From contig NZ_KI912270.1 in the NCBI RefSeq assembly GCF_000243415.2, forward strand, positions 1,488,001-1,552,000: a stretch of 64,000 nt of DNA. The letters run 5' to 3'. The first letter of the stretch is position 1; each line of letters begins with the position of its first letter. This document shows positions 18,262 to 26,947 of this stretch, one piece after another. Below the pieces are notes generated by a model. It was not told where the DNA came from. It did no database searches and saw nothing but the letters and a program-made list of their open reading frames with translations. The position numbers and the translations under genes were made by a program. Origin of the DNA: Mycolicibacterium tusciae JS617 (GTDB taxonomy: Bacteria; Actinomycetota; Actinomycetes; Mycobacteriales; Mycobacteriaceae).

Positions 18262-19091
18262 CCGAGGCTGACGCGAGCGTCGCGGGCAGGGAACCCGTCG
18301 AGGGCGGCAACGCCGGTATGGGCACTCAATATCTCGAAGTCCGAGGCTTGACAGTCGATTTCGACGGATTCAAGGCGGTCAGCGACGTCGACCTCACTCT
18401 GTTTCAGGGCGATCTGAGATTCCTGATCGGCCCCAACGGTGCGGGAAAGACGACCGTGATCGACGCGATCACCGGACTGGTGTCGGCGTCCGGGTCGATA
18501 AACAAGTCCGGCGTGGAACTGCTCGGGAAGAAGGTGCATCAGATCGCGCGGCGCGGGGTGGGACGTACCTTCCAGACCGCGAGCGTGTTCGAGCAGCTGA
18601 CCGTGCTGCAGAACCTCGACATCGCGGCAGGTGCAGACCGGTCGGCGTGGACCCTGCTGCGCCGCCGCAACGGTGTGCTCCCGGCGATCGAACAGGCGAT
18701 GCACACCATCGGGTTGACCCACCTGGCCGATAAGCCCGCAGGCGTGCTCGCCCATGGGCAGAAGCAGTGGCTCGAGATCGGCATGCTGCTGGTCCAGAAC
18801 GCCGATGTGCTGCTGCTCGATGAACCCGTCGCCGGCATGAGCACCGAGGAACGCGAGGAGACCGGCAACCTGTTGCGTCGCATCGGCGCTGAACGCACCG
18901 TGGTCGTCGTCGAACACGACATGGATTTCATGCGCGCCTTCGCGACTTCGGTGACGGTGCTCGCGCGCGGGCGGGTGATTGCGGAAGGTTCGGTGGCCGA
19001 AGTCCAGGCCAATCCGAAAGTGCAGGAGGTCTATCTGGGTACCGCCGCGGCAGGAGCCGACGGCATCGAACTCGTGGAGGAGAGCTCCTGA
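18258..19091 (+). CDS. urtD: Urea ABC transporter ATP-binding protein UrtD
   Basis: A 277-residue ABC ATPase. Walker A is GPNGAGKT (58-65) and Walker B is VLLLDEP, followed by VVVVEHDMDFM as switch histidine. The signature loop reads LAHGQKQ in place of LSGGQ, which is the normal UrtD form. It overlaps the urtC stop by 4 bp. The N-terminal 20 residues before the ABC domain are low in complexity. Confidence 0.92.
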   Translation: MTEADASVAGREPVEGGNAGMGTQYLEVRGLTVDFDGFKAVSDVDLTLFQGDLRFLIGPNGAGKTTVIDAITGLVSASGSINKSGVELLGKKVHQIARRGVGRTFQTASVFEQLTVLQNLDIAAGADRSAWTLLRRRNGVLPAIEQAMHTIGLTHLADKPAGVLAHGQKQWLEIGMLLVQNADVLLLDEPVAGMSTEEREETGNLLRRIGAERTVVVVEHDMDFMRAFATSVTVLARGRVIAEGSVAEVQANPKVQEVYLGTAAAGADGIELVEESS

Positions 19092-19783
19092 TGCTGCAGC
19101 TTCTGGAAGTCCACGCCGGATATGGCCGCTCCGAGGTCATTCACGGTGTCAGCATCGAGGTACCGACCGACGGGGTCGCCGCGGTGATGGGACACAACGG
19201 CGCCGGCAAGACGACGCTGCTTCGCGCCGCTGTCGGTCTGCTCAAATGCAATTCGGGCAAAGTGCTGTTCGACGGTGAGGAGATCACCAAGCTGCGGCCC
19301 AGCGCACGCGTTTCGCGCGGTTTGGCCTACGTACCGCAAGGGCAGCAGTCGTTCGGTCAGCTGACGACAGCCGAGAATCTTCAGGTCGTCGCCGACGGTC
19401 GCAAGAACGGCAAGCAGCTCATCGACGAACAGCTCGATCTGTTCCCCGCCTTGAAGGAACTGCTCACGCGGCGGGCCGGCCTACTGTCTGGCGGCCAGCG
19501 CCAGCAGCTGGCGATCGCACGCGCGCTGATCACCACGCCCAAATGCCTGATCCTCGATGAGCCGACCGAGGGCATCCAGCCATCGGTGGTTGCCGAGATC
19601 GAGGCCGCGGTCACCGCCTTGACCCAGCGGGGCGATATGGGGGTGCTGCTGGTCGAACAGCACATCGGCTTCGCACTGGAGTCCGCGCAACGCTATTACA
19701 TCCTGGAGGCCGGGCGGGTCACGTCCAGCGGTACCGGCGGCTCGGCGTCCGAGGCCGACGTTCGCGCCGCCATGGCGATCTAG
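19091..19783 (+). CDS. urtE: Urea ABC transporter ATP-binding protein UrtE
   Basis: A 230-residue ABC ATPase with Walker A GHNGAGKTT, signature LSGGQRQQ, Walker B CLILDEPTEGIQPS and switch VEQHIGF. The TEGIQPS sequence is typical of UrtE/LivF. It forms the ATPase dimer with UrtD. The ATG overlaps the urtD TGA by one base (TGATG). It is the last gene of the operon, and a GC hairpin follows at 19800. Confidence 0.93.
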   Translation: MLQLLEVHAGYGRSEVIHGVSIEVPTDGVAAVMGHNGAGKTTLLRAAVGLLKCNSGKVLFDGEEITKLRPSARVSRGLAYVPQGQQSFGQLTTAENLQVVADGRKNGKQLIDEQLDLFPALKELLTRRAGLLSGGQRQQLAIARALITTPKCLILDEPTEGIQPSVVAEIEAAVTALTQRGDMGVLLVEQHIGFALESAQRYYILEAGRVTSSGTGGSASEADVRAAMAI

Positions 19784-19799
19784 CAGCCATTTTCTAGTT

Positions 19800-19818
19800 C
19801 GCGCACACTCAGTGCGCG
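19800..19818. terminator. Hairpin after urtE
   Basis: CGCGCAC-ACTCA-GTGCGCG forms a perfect 7-bp stem 16 bp after the urtE stop and 21 bp before the next start. There is no T-tract; a probable operon terminator or attenuating hairpin. Confidence 0.5.
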
Positions 19819-19839
19819 GGGAATGGCACGCTGCAAGGC

Positions 19840-20367
19840 GTGAGCACACCCACCGAAACCCGTGTACTCGTCGACACGGGCGGGCTGGTCGTTACCGACG
19901 ACGGCCGCCGGGTCAATGTATTCGACCGCTGCACCGGGGCGCTGACGACCCTGGCATTCGTACTGGGCATATTGACCCTTGTCGTCGGCGGTTTCGGCGT
20001 GGTCGCGCTGATCGCCGGAGTTCCCTCCATGGCACTCGGCGCCATATTCGTCGCAGTCGGCATCGTATTCGCGGTGGTGTTGTTCGTGGTGGTGCGCAAG
20101 ATCCGTCGGCGCCGCAGCCAGCCGTTGCACGGTTGCCGTTCGGTCGCGGTGATCGATCGCAAGCTCGGGTTGTTCAGCTATGGCGGTGGCGCGATCGTGC
20201 CGCTGGACCAGGTGCAGTTCGCTCGCAGGATGCAAATCGGTTCCAGCTCACCCAAACTCGTCGCACTGACACCTGGTGGAACGAAGGTTCTCAAGCGCGG
20301 CAACCCGTTCGACGGTGGAATAGGCAACGTCGACGAAGTTCTCAGCGCCGTCGTCCGCGGCGGATGA
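19840..20367 (+). CDS. Two-TM membrane protein of unknown function
   Basis: A 175-residue protein starting at GTG 19840. A polar N-terminus of about 30 residues precedes two hydrophobic helices (about 35-58 and 61-87), then a basic stretch (VRKIRRRRS) and a cytoplasmic beta-rich domain of about 85 residues ending in VDEVLSAVV. The layout resembles small membrane proteins with a PH-like domain, but I cannot assign a family. It ends 6 bp before the metallo-beta-lactamase-fold gene, so the two are probably co-transcribed. Confidence 0.72.
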   Translation: MSTPTETRVLVDTGGLVVTDDGRRVNVFDRCTGALTTLAFVLGILTLVVGGFGVVALIAGVPSMALGAIFVAVGIVFAVVLFVVVRKIRRRRSQPLHGCRSVAVIDRKLGLFSYGGGAIVPLDQVQFARRMQIGSSSPKLVALTPGGTKVLKRGNPFDGGIGNVDEVLSAVVRGG

Positions 20368-20373
20368 TCCCCT

Positions 20374-21438
20374 GTGCAGGTCTCCAGGCGGTCCGCACTC
20401 GCGCTGTTCGCAACCGCCGCCGGGGTCGCGTTCGGTGTGTCGTCATGCCGATCAGCGCCGTCAACGACCGAAGCGGGGTTACCGGAGAACGCACTCATCA
20501 CCCTCGGTGTCCAAGCCGGACCGCCGCCTGTTCGCAACAAGACCGGGATCTCGTCGGCGCTCAAGATCGGCGACGACGTCTACCAGATCGACTGCGGCCT
20601 GGGTTCGTTGAACGCCTTCACCAACGCCGGGCTCACGTTCGACCAGTTGCGAAGCATGTTCATCACGCACCTGCACACCGATCACACCGTCGACTACGGC
20701 AGTTTTCTTTTCTCCGGCGGCTATACGGCTTCCAAAGGTAAGGCGCCGGTAACGGTGTATGGGCCGGGCGCGGCGGGCGGACTGCCGCCCAGCCAGGTCG
20801 GCAATCCGGATCCGGCAACGATCGACCCCACGCACCCGACCCCGGGACTGTCCGAGATGACGAAATCCCTGCAGCAGGCGTTCGCCTACACGAACAACAT
20901 CTTCATCCGCGATATGGGGACCGACGACCTCCAGAGGCTGTTCACCGTCACAGAGATCGCGGTGCCGAAAGAAGCCAACTACCAAAACAGATCACCGACG
21001 ACGCACCCCTTTCCGGTGATGTCGGACGACAACGTCACCGTCACCGCGACGCTGGTCTCCCATTACGACGTCTATCCCGCGTTCGGGCTCCGATTCGATC
21101 TGAACAAATCCGGTGTGTCCGTGACGTTCTCCGGTGATACCACCAAATCCGACAACCTCATCATGCTGGCGAAAGACACGGACATCCTCGTGCACGAGGC
21201 GCAGTTCAGCCTCGATGACTCCTATTACGGCGACCGGTTCCCGCCGAACTACCTCAAGAGTTCGCACACCTCCGCCGAGCAGGTCGGTGAGGTGGCTGCG
21301 GCCGCCAACGCCAAGCACGTCGTCCTGAGTCATTACGAGCCCACGGACCTGCCTGACTCCCAATGGACCGATGCGATAGGAAAGAACTTCACCGGAGAGA
21401 TCACCGTCGCGCGCGACGGCCAGGTCTTCGCCCTCTGA
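20374..21438 (+). CDS. Exported metallo-beta-lactamase-fold hydrolase
   Basis: A 354-residue protein with the MBL zinc motif HLHTDH, a later LVSHYDV, the bridging Asp in TFSGDTTKSDNL and a final His in VLSHYEP, as in the arylsulfatase/RNase Z-like branch. The N-terminus VSRRSALALFATAAG looks like a twin-arginine signal, and GVSSC (Cys25) could be a lipobox, so it is probably exported and perhaps lipid-anchored. The GTG start at 20374 is 6 bp after the membrane protein gene. It ends 7 bp from the convergent amidohydrolase. Substrate unknown. Confidence 0.82.
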   Translation: MQVSRRSALALFATAAGVAFGVSSCRSAPSTTEAGLPENALITLGVQAGPPPVRNKTGISSALKIGDDVYQIDCGLGSLNAFTNAGLTFDQLRSMFITHLHTDHTVDYGSFLFSGGYTASKGKAPVTVYGPGAAGGLPPSQVGNPDPATIDPTHPTPGLSEMTKSLQQAFAYTNNIFIRDMGTDDLQRLFTVTEIAVPKEANYQNRSPTTHPFPVMSDDNVTVTATLVSHYDVYPAFGLRFDLNKSGVSVTFSGDTTKSDNLIMLAKDTDILVHEAQFSLDDSYYGDRFPPNYLKSSHTSAEQVGEVAAAANAKHVVLSHYEPTDLPDSQWTDAIGKNFTGEITVARDGQVFAL

Positions 21439-21445
21439 TCGGTGC

Positions 21446-22435
21446 TCAGGCACCCAGGGCAGCGGGGATTCGCTCGCCGAAGAGCTCTATCGCGTTCTGG
21501 GAGCTGACCTTCCGGCGGGTCGCGTCGTCCATGGGATAGGACGCCAGGAATTCAGCACCGGCCGCGTTGTCGTCCATCGGATAGTCCACCGAGAACATCA
21601 CCCGCTCGGCACCCATCACCTCGAGCGTGCACGCGAAGGCCGGCGGGCAGAAGTTGCCGCTTGTCGTGACGTGAAAGTTGTTGCGCAGGTACTCCGACGG
21701 CAGGTGTTGCAGCCGATGGCCGGAGCCGCTTCCGCCGAGGCCGTAATACCGGTCGATCCGGTAGGCGGCGAACGGGAGCATCTCACCGAGGTGCCCGATG
21801 ATCATCTGCAATTGGGGGAACTTGTCGAAGAGTCCCGAATAGATCAGGCGCAACACGTGCGTTCCCGTCTCGGCGGCAAATCCCCAGGACGCCAAGTGCA
21901 GACCGTCATCGACATACGGCGCGAACCATGCGGCCATCACGGCGGGATGCGGCGTCGTCGGGTGGAGATAGACCGGTGCCCCCAATGATTCGGCGCACCC
22001 GAACAACTCCTCGTACGCCGGATCGTCGAGATAGCGACCCTGACTGTGCCCGTTGATCAGTGCACCGACCAACCCCAATTCGGTTACTGCACGCTCGAAT
22101 TCGACGGCAGCGGCCACCGGATCCTGAGTTGCCAGCGTCGCGAAGCCGCCGAATCGGTTGGAGTTGGCGCGCACCGACTCGGCCAGGTCATCGTTGGCGC
22201 GGCGCGCAAGGTCGGTTGCGCGGGTGAGCTCGGTCTCGTCCTGCACCCCTGGGTCGAACAGCGACAGGATCTGGAAGTCGATGCTCGCAGCGTCCATCTG
22301 CTCGATCCGAAGTGGGCCTCGGTCGTACAGTCGGTCGTAGGCGACGGGGTTGTTGGTGCGCAGCCACGTGCCCACGACGTTGTCCGCGCTGGCCGGATCC
22401 CAGGCGAAATGTTCCTCGAGTGCGATCAGCGACAT
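21446..22435 (-). CDS. Amidohydrolase family protein (resorcylate-decarboxylase-like)
   Basis: A 329-residue Amidohydro_2 member. The N-terminal ALEEHFAW matches the metal-binding E-x-H of gamma-resorcylate and related decarboxylases; YLHPTTPHP, IIGHLGEMLPF and MFSVDYPMDDN are the remaining active-site segments. A non-oxidative decarboxylase or hydrolase role is likely. ATG at 22435 gives the family N-terminus; an in-frame codon at 22462 is less likely. It is distinct from the amidohydrolase at 6217 and has no adjacent regulator. Confidence 0.83.
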   Translation of the reverse strand: MSLIALEEHFAWDPASADNVVGTWLRTNNPVAYDRLYDRGPLRIEQMDAASIDFQILSLFDPGVQDETELTRATDLARRANDDLAESVRANSNRFGGFATLATQDPVAAAVEFERAVTELGLVGALINGHSQGRYLDDPAYEELFGCAESLGAPVYLHPTTPHPAVMAAWFAPYVDDGLHLASWGFAAETGTHVLRLIYSGLFDKFPQLQMIIGHLGEMLPFAAYRIDRYYGLGGSGSGHRLQHLPSEYLRNNFHVTTSGNFCPPAFACTLEVMGAERVMFSVDYPMDDNAAGAEFLASYPMDDATRRKVSSQNAIELFGERIPAALGA

Positions 22436-22519
22436 GACGCCTCCGTGGTCGGGTCGGCTCAACCCTACGCGGACGATTCACCCGTGCTGGTGGCGATGAG
22501 CACATCGTCGTGTTCCTCG

Positions 22520-22539
22520 CCGAACAGGGTTGAATGCGC
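22520..22539. repeat. Imperfect direct repeat, copy 1 (partner at 22623-22642)
   Basis: CCGAACAGGGTTGAATGCGC here and CCGAACAGCGTTGAGTGCGC at 22623 differ at 2 of 20 positions. The pair brackets the palindromic element at 22558-22599. The function of the arrangement is unknown. Confidence 0.55.
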
Positions 22540-22557
22540 CGAGCTGGCGCGCGCTTA

Positions 22558-22599
22558 GCGGGTTTGTTTACCTCCACCAGGTACGTGCGATCAACCCGC
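22558..22599 (+). repeat. Palindrome-bounded intergenic repeat, copy A
   Basis: A 42-bp segment bounded by GCGGGTT and AACCCGC. Its last third matches the complement of 49871-49893 at 21 of 23 positions (shared end GTGCGATCAACCC). It lies downstream of hisS and upstream of the amidohydrolase, outside any gene. Confidence 0.6.
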
Positions 22600-22622
22600 T
22601 TGTGACACTGGACCGCAACAGA

Positions 22623-22642
22623 CCGAACAGCGTTGAGTGCGC
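22623..22642. repeat. Imperfect direct repeat, copy 2
   Basis: The partner of 22520-22539 (18 of 20 identical), ending on the last base of the hisS stop codon. Confidence 0.55.
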
Positions 22643-23907
22643 TAGGCCCGGTTGAGCCGCGTAAGTACACCTGCCAGAACATCGTCGACGGGAACGTCGA
22701 CCTGCTCACCTGTCGCCAGGTTCTTCAGCCCGATGGTGCCCGCCTCGATGTCGCGGTCTCCGGCGACCAGAGCCATCGACGCTCCGGAGCGGTCCGCGGC
22801 CCGCATCGCGCCCTTGATTCCGCGGTCACCGTAAGCGAGGTCGACGCGCACACCCGCGGCGCGCAACCGCCCCGCCAGCACGGCCAGCGTGATCTTGGCC
22901 TGGTCCCCGAGCGGCACGGCGAATACGTCGACACGGGCAGTCCCGCCGACCGTCTTGCCTTCGGCCTTCAGTGCCAGCATCGTCCGGTCCACGCCGAGTC
23001 CAAAGCCGATGCCGGACAGATTTTTCCCACCGAGCTGTTGCATCAGGCCGTCGTACCGGCCGCCACCACCGATACCCGACTGTGCGCCGAGTCCGTCGTG
23101 CACGAACTCGAAGGTGGTTTTCGTGTAGTAGTCCAGGCCGCGAACCATGCGTGGATTGATGACGTACGGCACCTCGAGCGCATCCAGGTGCGCGAGGACG
23201 GTGTCAAAGTGCTGCTTAGCGACATCGGAGAGGTGATCGAGCATGACCGGTGCGTCCGCGGTCATCTCCCGCACGTTCGGGCGTTTGTCATCGAGCACCC
23301 GCAACGGGTTGATGGTCGCTCGGGTGCGCGTTTCTTCGTCAAGATCCAACTTGAACAGGAAGTCCTGCAACAGTTCCCGATATTGTGGGCGGCACGTGTC
23401 GTCACCCAGCGAGGTGATCTCCAGCCGGAAGTCATCCAGCCCGAGCGACCGGAAGCCGGCATCGGCAATGGCGATCACCTCGGCGTCGAGTGCGGGATCG
23501 TCGACGCCGATCGCCTCCACCCCGACCTGTTGCAGCTGACGGTATCGACCGGCCTGTGGACGTTCGTAGCGGAAAAAGGGGCCGGCGTAACAGACTTTGA
23601 CCGGCAGCGGTCCACGGTCCAACCCGTGCTCGATCACCGCGCGCATCACGCCCGCGGTGCCCTCGGGGCGCAACGTCACCGAGCGGTCGCCACGGTCGGC
23701 GAACGTGTACATCTCCTTGGACACCACATCGGTGGACTCCCCCACCCCCCGCGCGAACAGCGCGGTGTCTTCGAAGATCGGGAGTTCGATGTCGCCATAA
23801 CCGGCGCGGCGGGCCGCGTGCAGCAGACCATCGCGGACACCGACGAACTGCGCCGAGTCCGGCGGCAGATAGTCCGGGACGCCCTTGGGCGCCTGAAAGT
23901 CACTCAC
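22642..23907 (-). CDS. hisS: Histidyl-tRNA synthetase
   Basis: A 421-residue class II aminoacyl-tRNA synthetase of normal length. It begins with [12 protein letters not shown], has motif 2 ([33 protein letters not shown] in shortened form), histidine-specific [17 protein letters not shown], and motif 3 [17 protein letters not shown]-terminal anticodon-binding domain covers the last 95 residues. The GTG start at 23907 overlaps the stop of the upstream hydrolase by one base (TAGTG), as in the Rv2581c-Rv2580c pair, so they form an operon. Confidence 0.96.
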   Translation of the reverse strand: MSDFQAPKGVPDYLPPDSAQFVGVRDGLLHAARRAGYGDIELPIFEDTALFARGVGESTDVVSKEMYTFADRGDRSVTLRPEGTAGVMRAVIEHGLDRGPLPVKVCYAGPFFRYERPQAGRYRQLQQVGVEAIGVDDPALDAEVIAIADAGFRSLGLDDFRLEITSLGDDTCRPQYRELLQDFLFKLDLDEETRTRATINPLRVLDDKRPNVREMTADAPVMLDHLSDVAKQHFDTVLAHLDALEVPYVINPRMVRGLDYYTKTTFEFVHDGLGAQSGIGGGGRYDGLMQQLGGKNLSGIGFGLGVDRTMLALKAEGKTVGGTARVDVFAVPLGDQAKITLAVLAGRLRAAGVRVDLAYGDRGIKGAMRAADRSGASMALVAGDRDIEAGTIGLKNLATGEQVDVPVDDVLAGVLTRLNRA

Positions 23908-24569
23908 TAGTTCAAGCCTTCGAGAAACGGGTTGGTGCGGCGTTCGTCCCCGATCGTGGTCCTGTCGCCGTGCCCAGGTAGTACCACGGTGTCGTCGTCG
24001 AGCACCAACAGTTTTGTCACGATCGAGCCGAGCAGATCCCGGCCGCTGCCGCCGGGCAGGTCGGTACGGCCAACCGACTGCCGGAACAGGGTATCGCCGG
24101 TGAAGACTATGTCATCGGCGCCCTGCGAAACCCGGAACACCACCGAGCCGCGCGTATGCCCCGGGGTGTGATCGACCGTCACGGTGATACCGCCGAGTTC
24201 CACCTTGTCACCGTCTTTATCCAGCTCGATAACCTGCTTGGGTTCTGAGAACAGCGCCCCGAACGCCAGTTGCGCCAACTTCGGCCCGAAATCCTTGATC
24301 GGATCGGTGAGCATAAACCGGTCATCGGGGTGGATGTATGCCGGGCAGCCGTACATGTCGGCCGCCTTCTGCGCCGACCAGATGTGGTCGATGTGCCCAT
24401 GTGTGAGCAGCACGCCTGCAGGTGTCAGGCGGTTCTCCTCCAGAATCCGTCGCAACGGACCCATCGCTCGCTGGCCCGGATCGACGATGATCGCGTCCGA
24501 GCCGGCGCGATTGGCCAGCACGTAGCAATTGCATGCCAACATGCCCGCCGGGAATCCGGTCACCAACAC
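23907..24569 (-). CDS. Glyoxalase-II-like metallo-beta-lactamase hydrolase (Rv2581c-like)
   Basis: A 220-residue MBL-fold protein with zinc motif [23 protein letters not shown] and LPGHGDRTT, the complete glyoxalase II ligand set. The family hydrolyses S-acyl thioesters, but the cellular substrate of this mycobacterial member is not established. GTG at 24569 gives the conserved start [18 protein letters not shown]. The frame remains open far upstream through the divergent cyclophilin gene, but that extension is not coding. It is translationally coupled to hisS. Confidence 0.88.
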   Translation of the reverse strand: MLVTGFPAGMLACNCYVLANRAGSDAIIVDPGQRAMGPLRRILEENRLTPAGVLLTHGHIDHIWSAQKAADMYGCPAYIHPDDRFMLTDPIKDFGPKLAQLAFGALFSEPKQVIELDKDGDKVELGGITVTVDHTPGHTRGSVVFRVSQGADDIVFTGDTLFRQSVGRTDLPGGSGRDLLGSIVTKLLVLDDDTVVLPGHGDRTTIGDERRTNPFLEGLN

Positions 24570-24671
24570 GACGACCAGTTTCCCATCCCTGATCACGTGG
24601 TCGGCAACGCCACACTCAGCAATGCCTGGCACACTCGTTGCCGACCGATCTATACGAGGAGGACACCGGCG

Positions 24672-25550
24672 GTGCCGACCAACGAACAACGGCGTGCGAC
24701 AGCGAAGCGCAAACTCGAACGACAGCTGGAACGCCGGGCGGCCAAAGAGCGCAAGCGCCGCATTCTCATGATCGTCGGATCCGCCGTCGGTGCGATCATC
24801 GTCGTGGCCGCGGTGGTGGCAGCCATCGTCCTGACCAGGGATGACAAGCCAGGCGAGAACACCGCTTCGACCGAAACACCGACCACGTCGAGTCCGGCAC
24901 CGACCGGTCCAGGCACGCTGCCCGCATTCGCGGCGCCGGCCGGGCTCGGTGACGACTGCCAATACGCGGCCACCCCGGACAAGGCCAGCAAGGAGGTCAA
25001 GCCGCCGCGCACGGGCAAGGTGCCGACCGATCCTGCGCAGGTCAGCGCCAGCATGGAGACCAACCAGGGCGATATCGGCCTGATGCTGGACAACGGCAAG
25101 TCCCCGTGCACCGTCAACAGCTTCGCCAGCCTGGCGAACCAGGGATTCTTCAACGACACCACCTGCCACCGGCTGACCACATCGGACTCGTTGTCGGTGC
25201 TGCAATGCGGCGATCCGACCGGCCAGGGCACCGGCGGTCCCGGCTATCAGTTCCCCAACGAGTACCCGACGACCCAGTACCAGCCGGATGACCCCAAGCT
25301 GATGGAGCCGGTGCTGTATCCCCGCGGCACACTGGCCATGGCCAATGCCGGGCCAGGCACCAACGGCAGCCAGTTCTTCCTGGTGTACAAGGACTCGCAA
25401 CTGCCGCCCAACTACACGGTGTTCGGCACGATCGACGAGACCGGACTGGCCACGCTGGACAAGATCGCCGCAGCAGGCACGGCGGACGGCGCGCCCGACG
25501 GAACGCCGAAGTCGGAAGTCAAGATCACCAAACTGCAGCTGGACCCGTGA
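24672..25550 (+). CDS. ppiB: Membrane-anchored cyclophilin-type peptidyl-prolyl isomerase
   Basis: A 292-residue protein: a basic, coiled N-terminus (RRATAKRKLERQLERRAAKERKRR), one transmembrane helix (about 32-54), a Thr/Pro-rich linker, then a cyclophilin domain of about 170 residues with GFFNDTTCHRLT, QCGDPTGQGTGGPGY, LAMANAGPGTNGSQFF and NYTVFGTI. It accelerates proline isomerisation, probably outside the membrane. GTG at 24672 has a GGAGG about 10 bp upstream. It matches Rv2582 in place and layout. Its TGA overlaps the GTG of a second, related cyclophilin. Confidence 0.9.
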   Translation: MPTNEQRRATAKRKLERQLERRAAKERKRRILMIVGSAVGAIIVVAAVVAAIVLTRDDKPGENTASTETPTTSSPAPTGPGTLPAFAAPAGLGDDCQYAATPDKASKEVKPPRTGKVPTDPAQVSASMETNQGDIGLMLDNGKSPCTVNSFASLANQGFFNDTTCHRLTTSDSLSVLQCGDPTGQGTGGPGYQFPNEYPTTQYQPDDPKLMEPVLYPRGTLAMANAGPGTNGSQFFLVYKDSQLPPNYTVFGTIDETGLATLDKIAAAGTADGAPDGTPKSEVKITKLQLDP

Positions 25551-26593
25551 TCAACCCGCCCCCTCCCTACGGCGCGTACCCCCCACCGCCGTACGGCGAC
25601 CCGTCGTCACCGTACGGCGCGTATCCGCCGCCCTACGGTGCATATCCGCCGCCCTACGGCGGCTATCCGCAGGCGACCAACGCCCTCGCCATCGCTTCAC
25701 TGGTGTGTGCGTTCGTGTTCGCGCCTCTTGGGATCGCGTTCGGGCACATTTCGTTATCGCAGATCAAGAAGAACGGTGAAGGAGGGCGCGGACTTGCCGT
25801 CGCCGGCCTGATCATCAGCTATGTGGTCACTGCCTTGACGATTCTCGTGCTGGTGTGGGCCGTGATATTCATCATCGCGCTGGGTCGCAGCCTCGAGGAG
25901 TTCGACCAAGGGATGACGTCGAATCACACGGCGACGCCGACCCAGCCGGCCGACGCCCTGCCGCTGCCGCCGTTCAAGCCTCCCGCCACGCTCGGGTCGA
26001 ACTGCCAATATCCGTCGACGACGGAACCGGCCAGCAAGCCTGCCAAGCCGCCTCGCACCGGCCGGGTGCCGACCGACCCCGCGTTCATCAGTGCCGGCAT
26101 CACCACCAACCGCGGTGGGATCGGGCTGCAGTTGGACAACGCCAAGACCCCCTGCACCGTGAACAACTTCGCCAGCCTGGCCCAGCAGGGTTTCTTCGAC
26201 GGCACGACGTGCCACCGGCTCACCGCGACCCCCGCCCTCGGAGTGCTGCAGTGCGGCGATCCGAGCGGAACCGGTCAGGGAGGTCCGGGCTATCGCTTCC
26301 CGAACGAGTACCCGACCAACCAGTTCCGACTGACCGACCCCCTGATGAAGGTGCCCATGTTGTACCCGAGGGGCACACTCGCGATGGCCAACTCAGGTCT
26401 GGGCACCAATGGCAGCCAGTTCTTCCTCGTCTACAAGGACTCCGTGATGCCGCCGACGTACACGGTGTTCGGCACCATCGATCAGACCGGGCTGGCCACG
26501 CTGGACAAGATCGCCGCGGCCGGTGTGGCCGACGGCGGCGACGACGGTAAGCCCAACCAGGACGTGACGATCAAGTCGGTGCGGCTGGCCTGA
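25547..26593 (+). CDS. Second cyclophilin, fused to a proline/tyrosine-rich DUF4190 membrane module
   Basis: A 348-residue protein translated from a GTG overlapping the previous stop (GTGA). Residues 1-42 are PPYGAYPP-type repeats. Two transmembrane helices (about 46-66 and 84-110) with HISLSQIKKNGEGGRGLAVAG between them match DUF4190. The last 210 residues are a cyclophilin domain closely similar to the upstream one (DDTTCHRL/DGTTCHRL, NGSQFFLVYKDS, FGTIDQTGLATLDKIAAAG). It arose by tandem duplication with a replaced N-terminus. Both copies probably act at the cell envelope. Confidence 0.88.
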   Translation: MINPPPPYGAYPPPPYGDPSSPYGAYPPPYGAYPPPYGGYPQATNALAIASLVCAFVFAPLGIAFGHISLSQIKKNGEGGRGLAVAGLIISYVVTALTILVLVWAVIFIIALGRSLEEFDQGMTSNHTATPTQPADALPLPPFKPPATLGSNCQYPSTTEPASKPAKPPRTGRVPTDPAFISAGITTNRGGIGLQLDNAKTPCTVNNFASLAQQGFFDGTTCHRLTATPALGVLQCGDPSGTGQGGPGYRFPNEYPTNQFRLTDPLMKVPMLYPRGTLAMANSGLGTNGSQFFLVYKDSVMPPTYTVFGTIDQTGLATLDKIAAAGVADGGDDGKPNQDVTIKSVRLA

Positions 26594-26605
26594 GGCGGAT
26601 CGGGC

Positions 26606-26896
26606 TCAGCTGGGACGGGTCTCGATGTAGAACTCGACGTCCTCGCCGTCGACCTTGGTGATCCGCATGTCTGCGGTGTACGCCGTGCCCTCAGGTCCGG
26701 TGAACTTGCACTCGAACTTCGTACCCTCTTTGGCTTCGACGCCTTCGGGACACTTGACGTCGGTCGGTGTGAAACCTGTTTGCTTCTTCACCAGATCAAC
26801 GACTGACTTCGCCGCACCCTCGGGCTTGATGGTCGAGCCGCAACCGGTGATCAGCACGGCGATAACGGCAAGAGTCGCCACAAGAGCGGAGCGCAT
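26606..26896 (-). CDS. DUF4333 lipoprotein
   Basis: A 96-residue lipoprotein. The signal MRSALVATLAVIAVLITGC ends in a lipobox at about Cys19. The mature region VVDLVKKQTGFTPTDVKCP and GTKFECKFTG has the DUF4333 pattern with two cysteines. Function unknown. ATG at 26896 is chosen because the signal starts there; an upstream in-frame ATG at 26926 adds a non-signal stretch. Confidence 0.82.
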   Translation of the reverse strand: MRSALVATLAVIAVLITGCGSTIKPEGAAKSVVDLVKKQTGFTPTDVKCPEGVEAKEGTKFECKFTGPEGTAYTADMRITKVDGEDVEFYIETRPS

Positions 26897-26947
26897 CGCC
26901 GAATTATGACAGAATTTGACGCCCACGCAATTCTTTGCTTAAACCCG

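Noticed and set aside
22536..22550. GCGCC-GAGCT-GGCGC hairpin as the hisS terminator
   Set aside because: Only a 5-bp stem, about 90 bp beyond the stop and without a T-tract; too weak to call.
24570..25400. In-frame N-terminal extension of the Rv2581c-like hydrolase to 25400
   Set aside because: The extension is antisense to the ppiB gene and unlike the family; the family N-terminus begins at GTG 24569.
25547..25562. Third copy of the GATCAACCC repeat end
   Set aside because: GTGATCAACCCGCC here is the coding start of the second cyclophilin, and the rest of the repeat block is absent.
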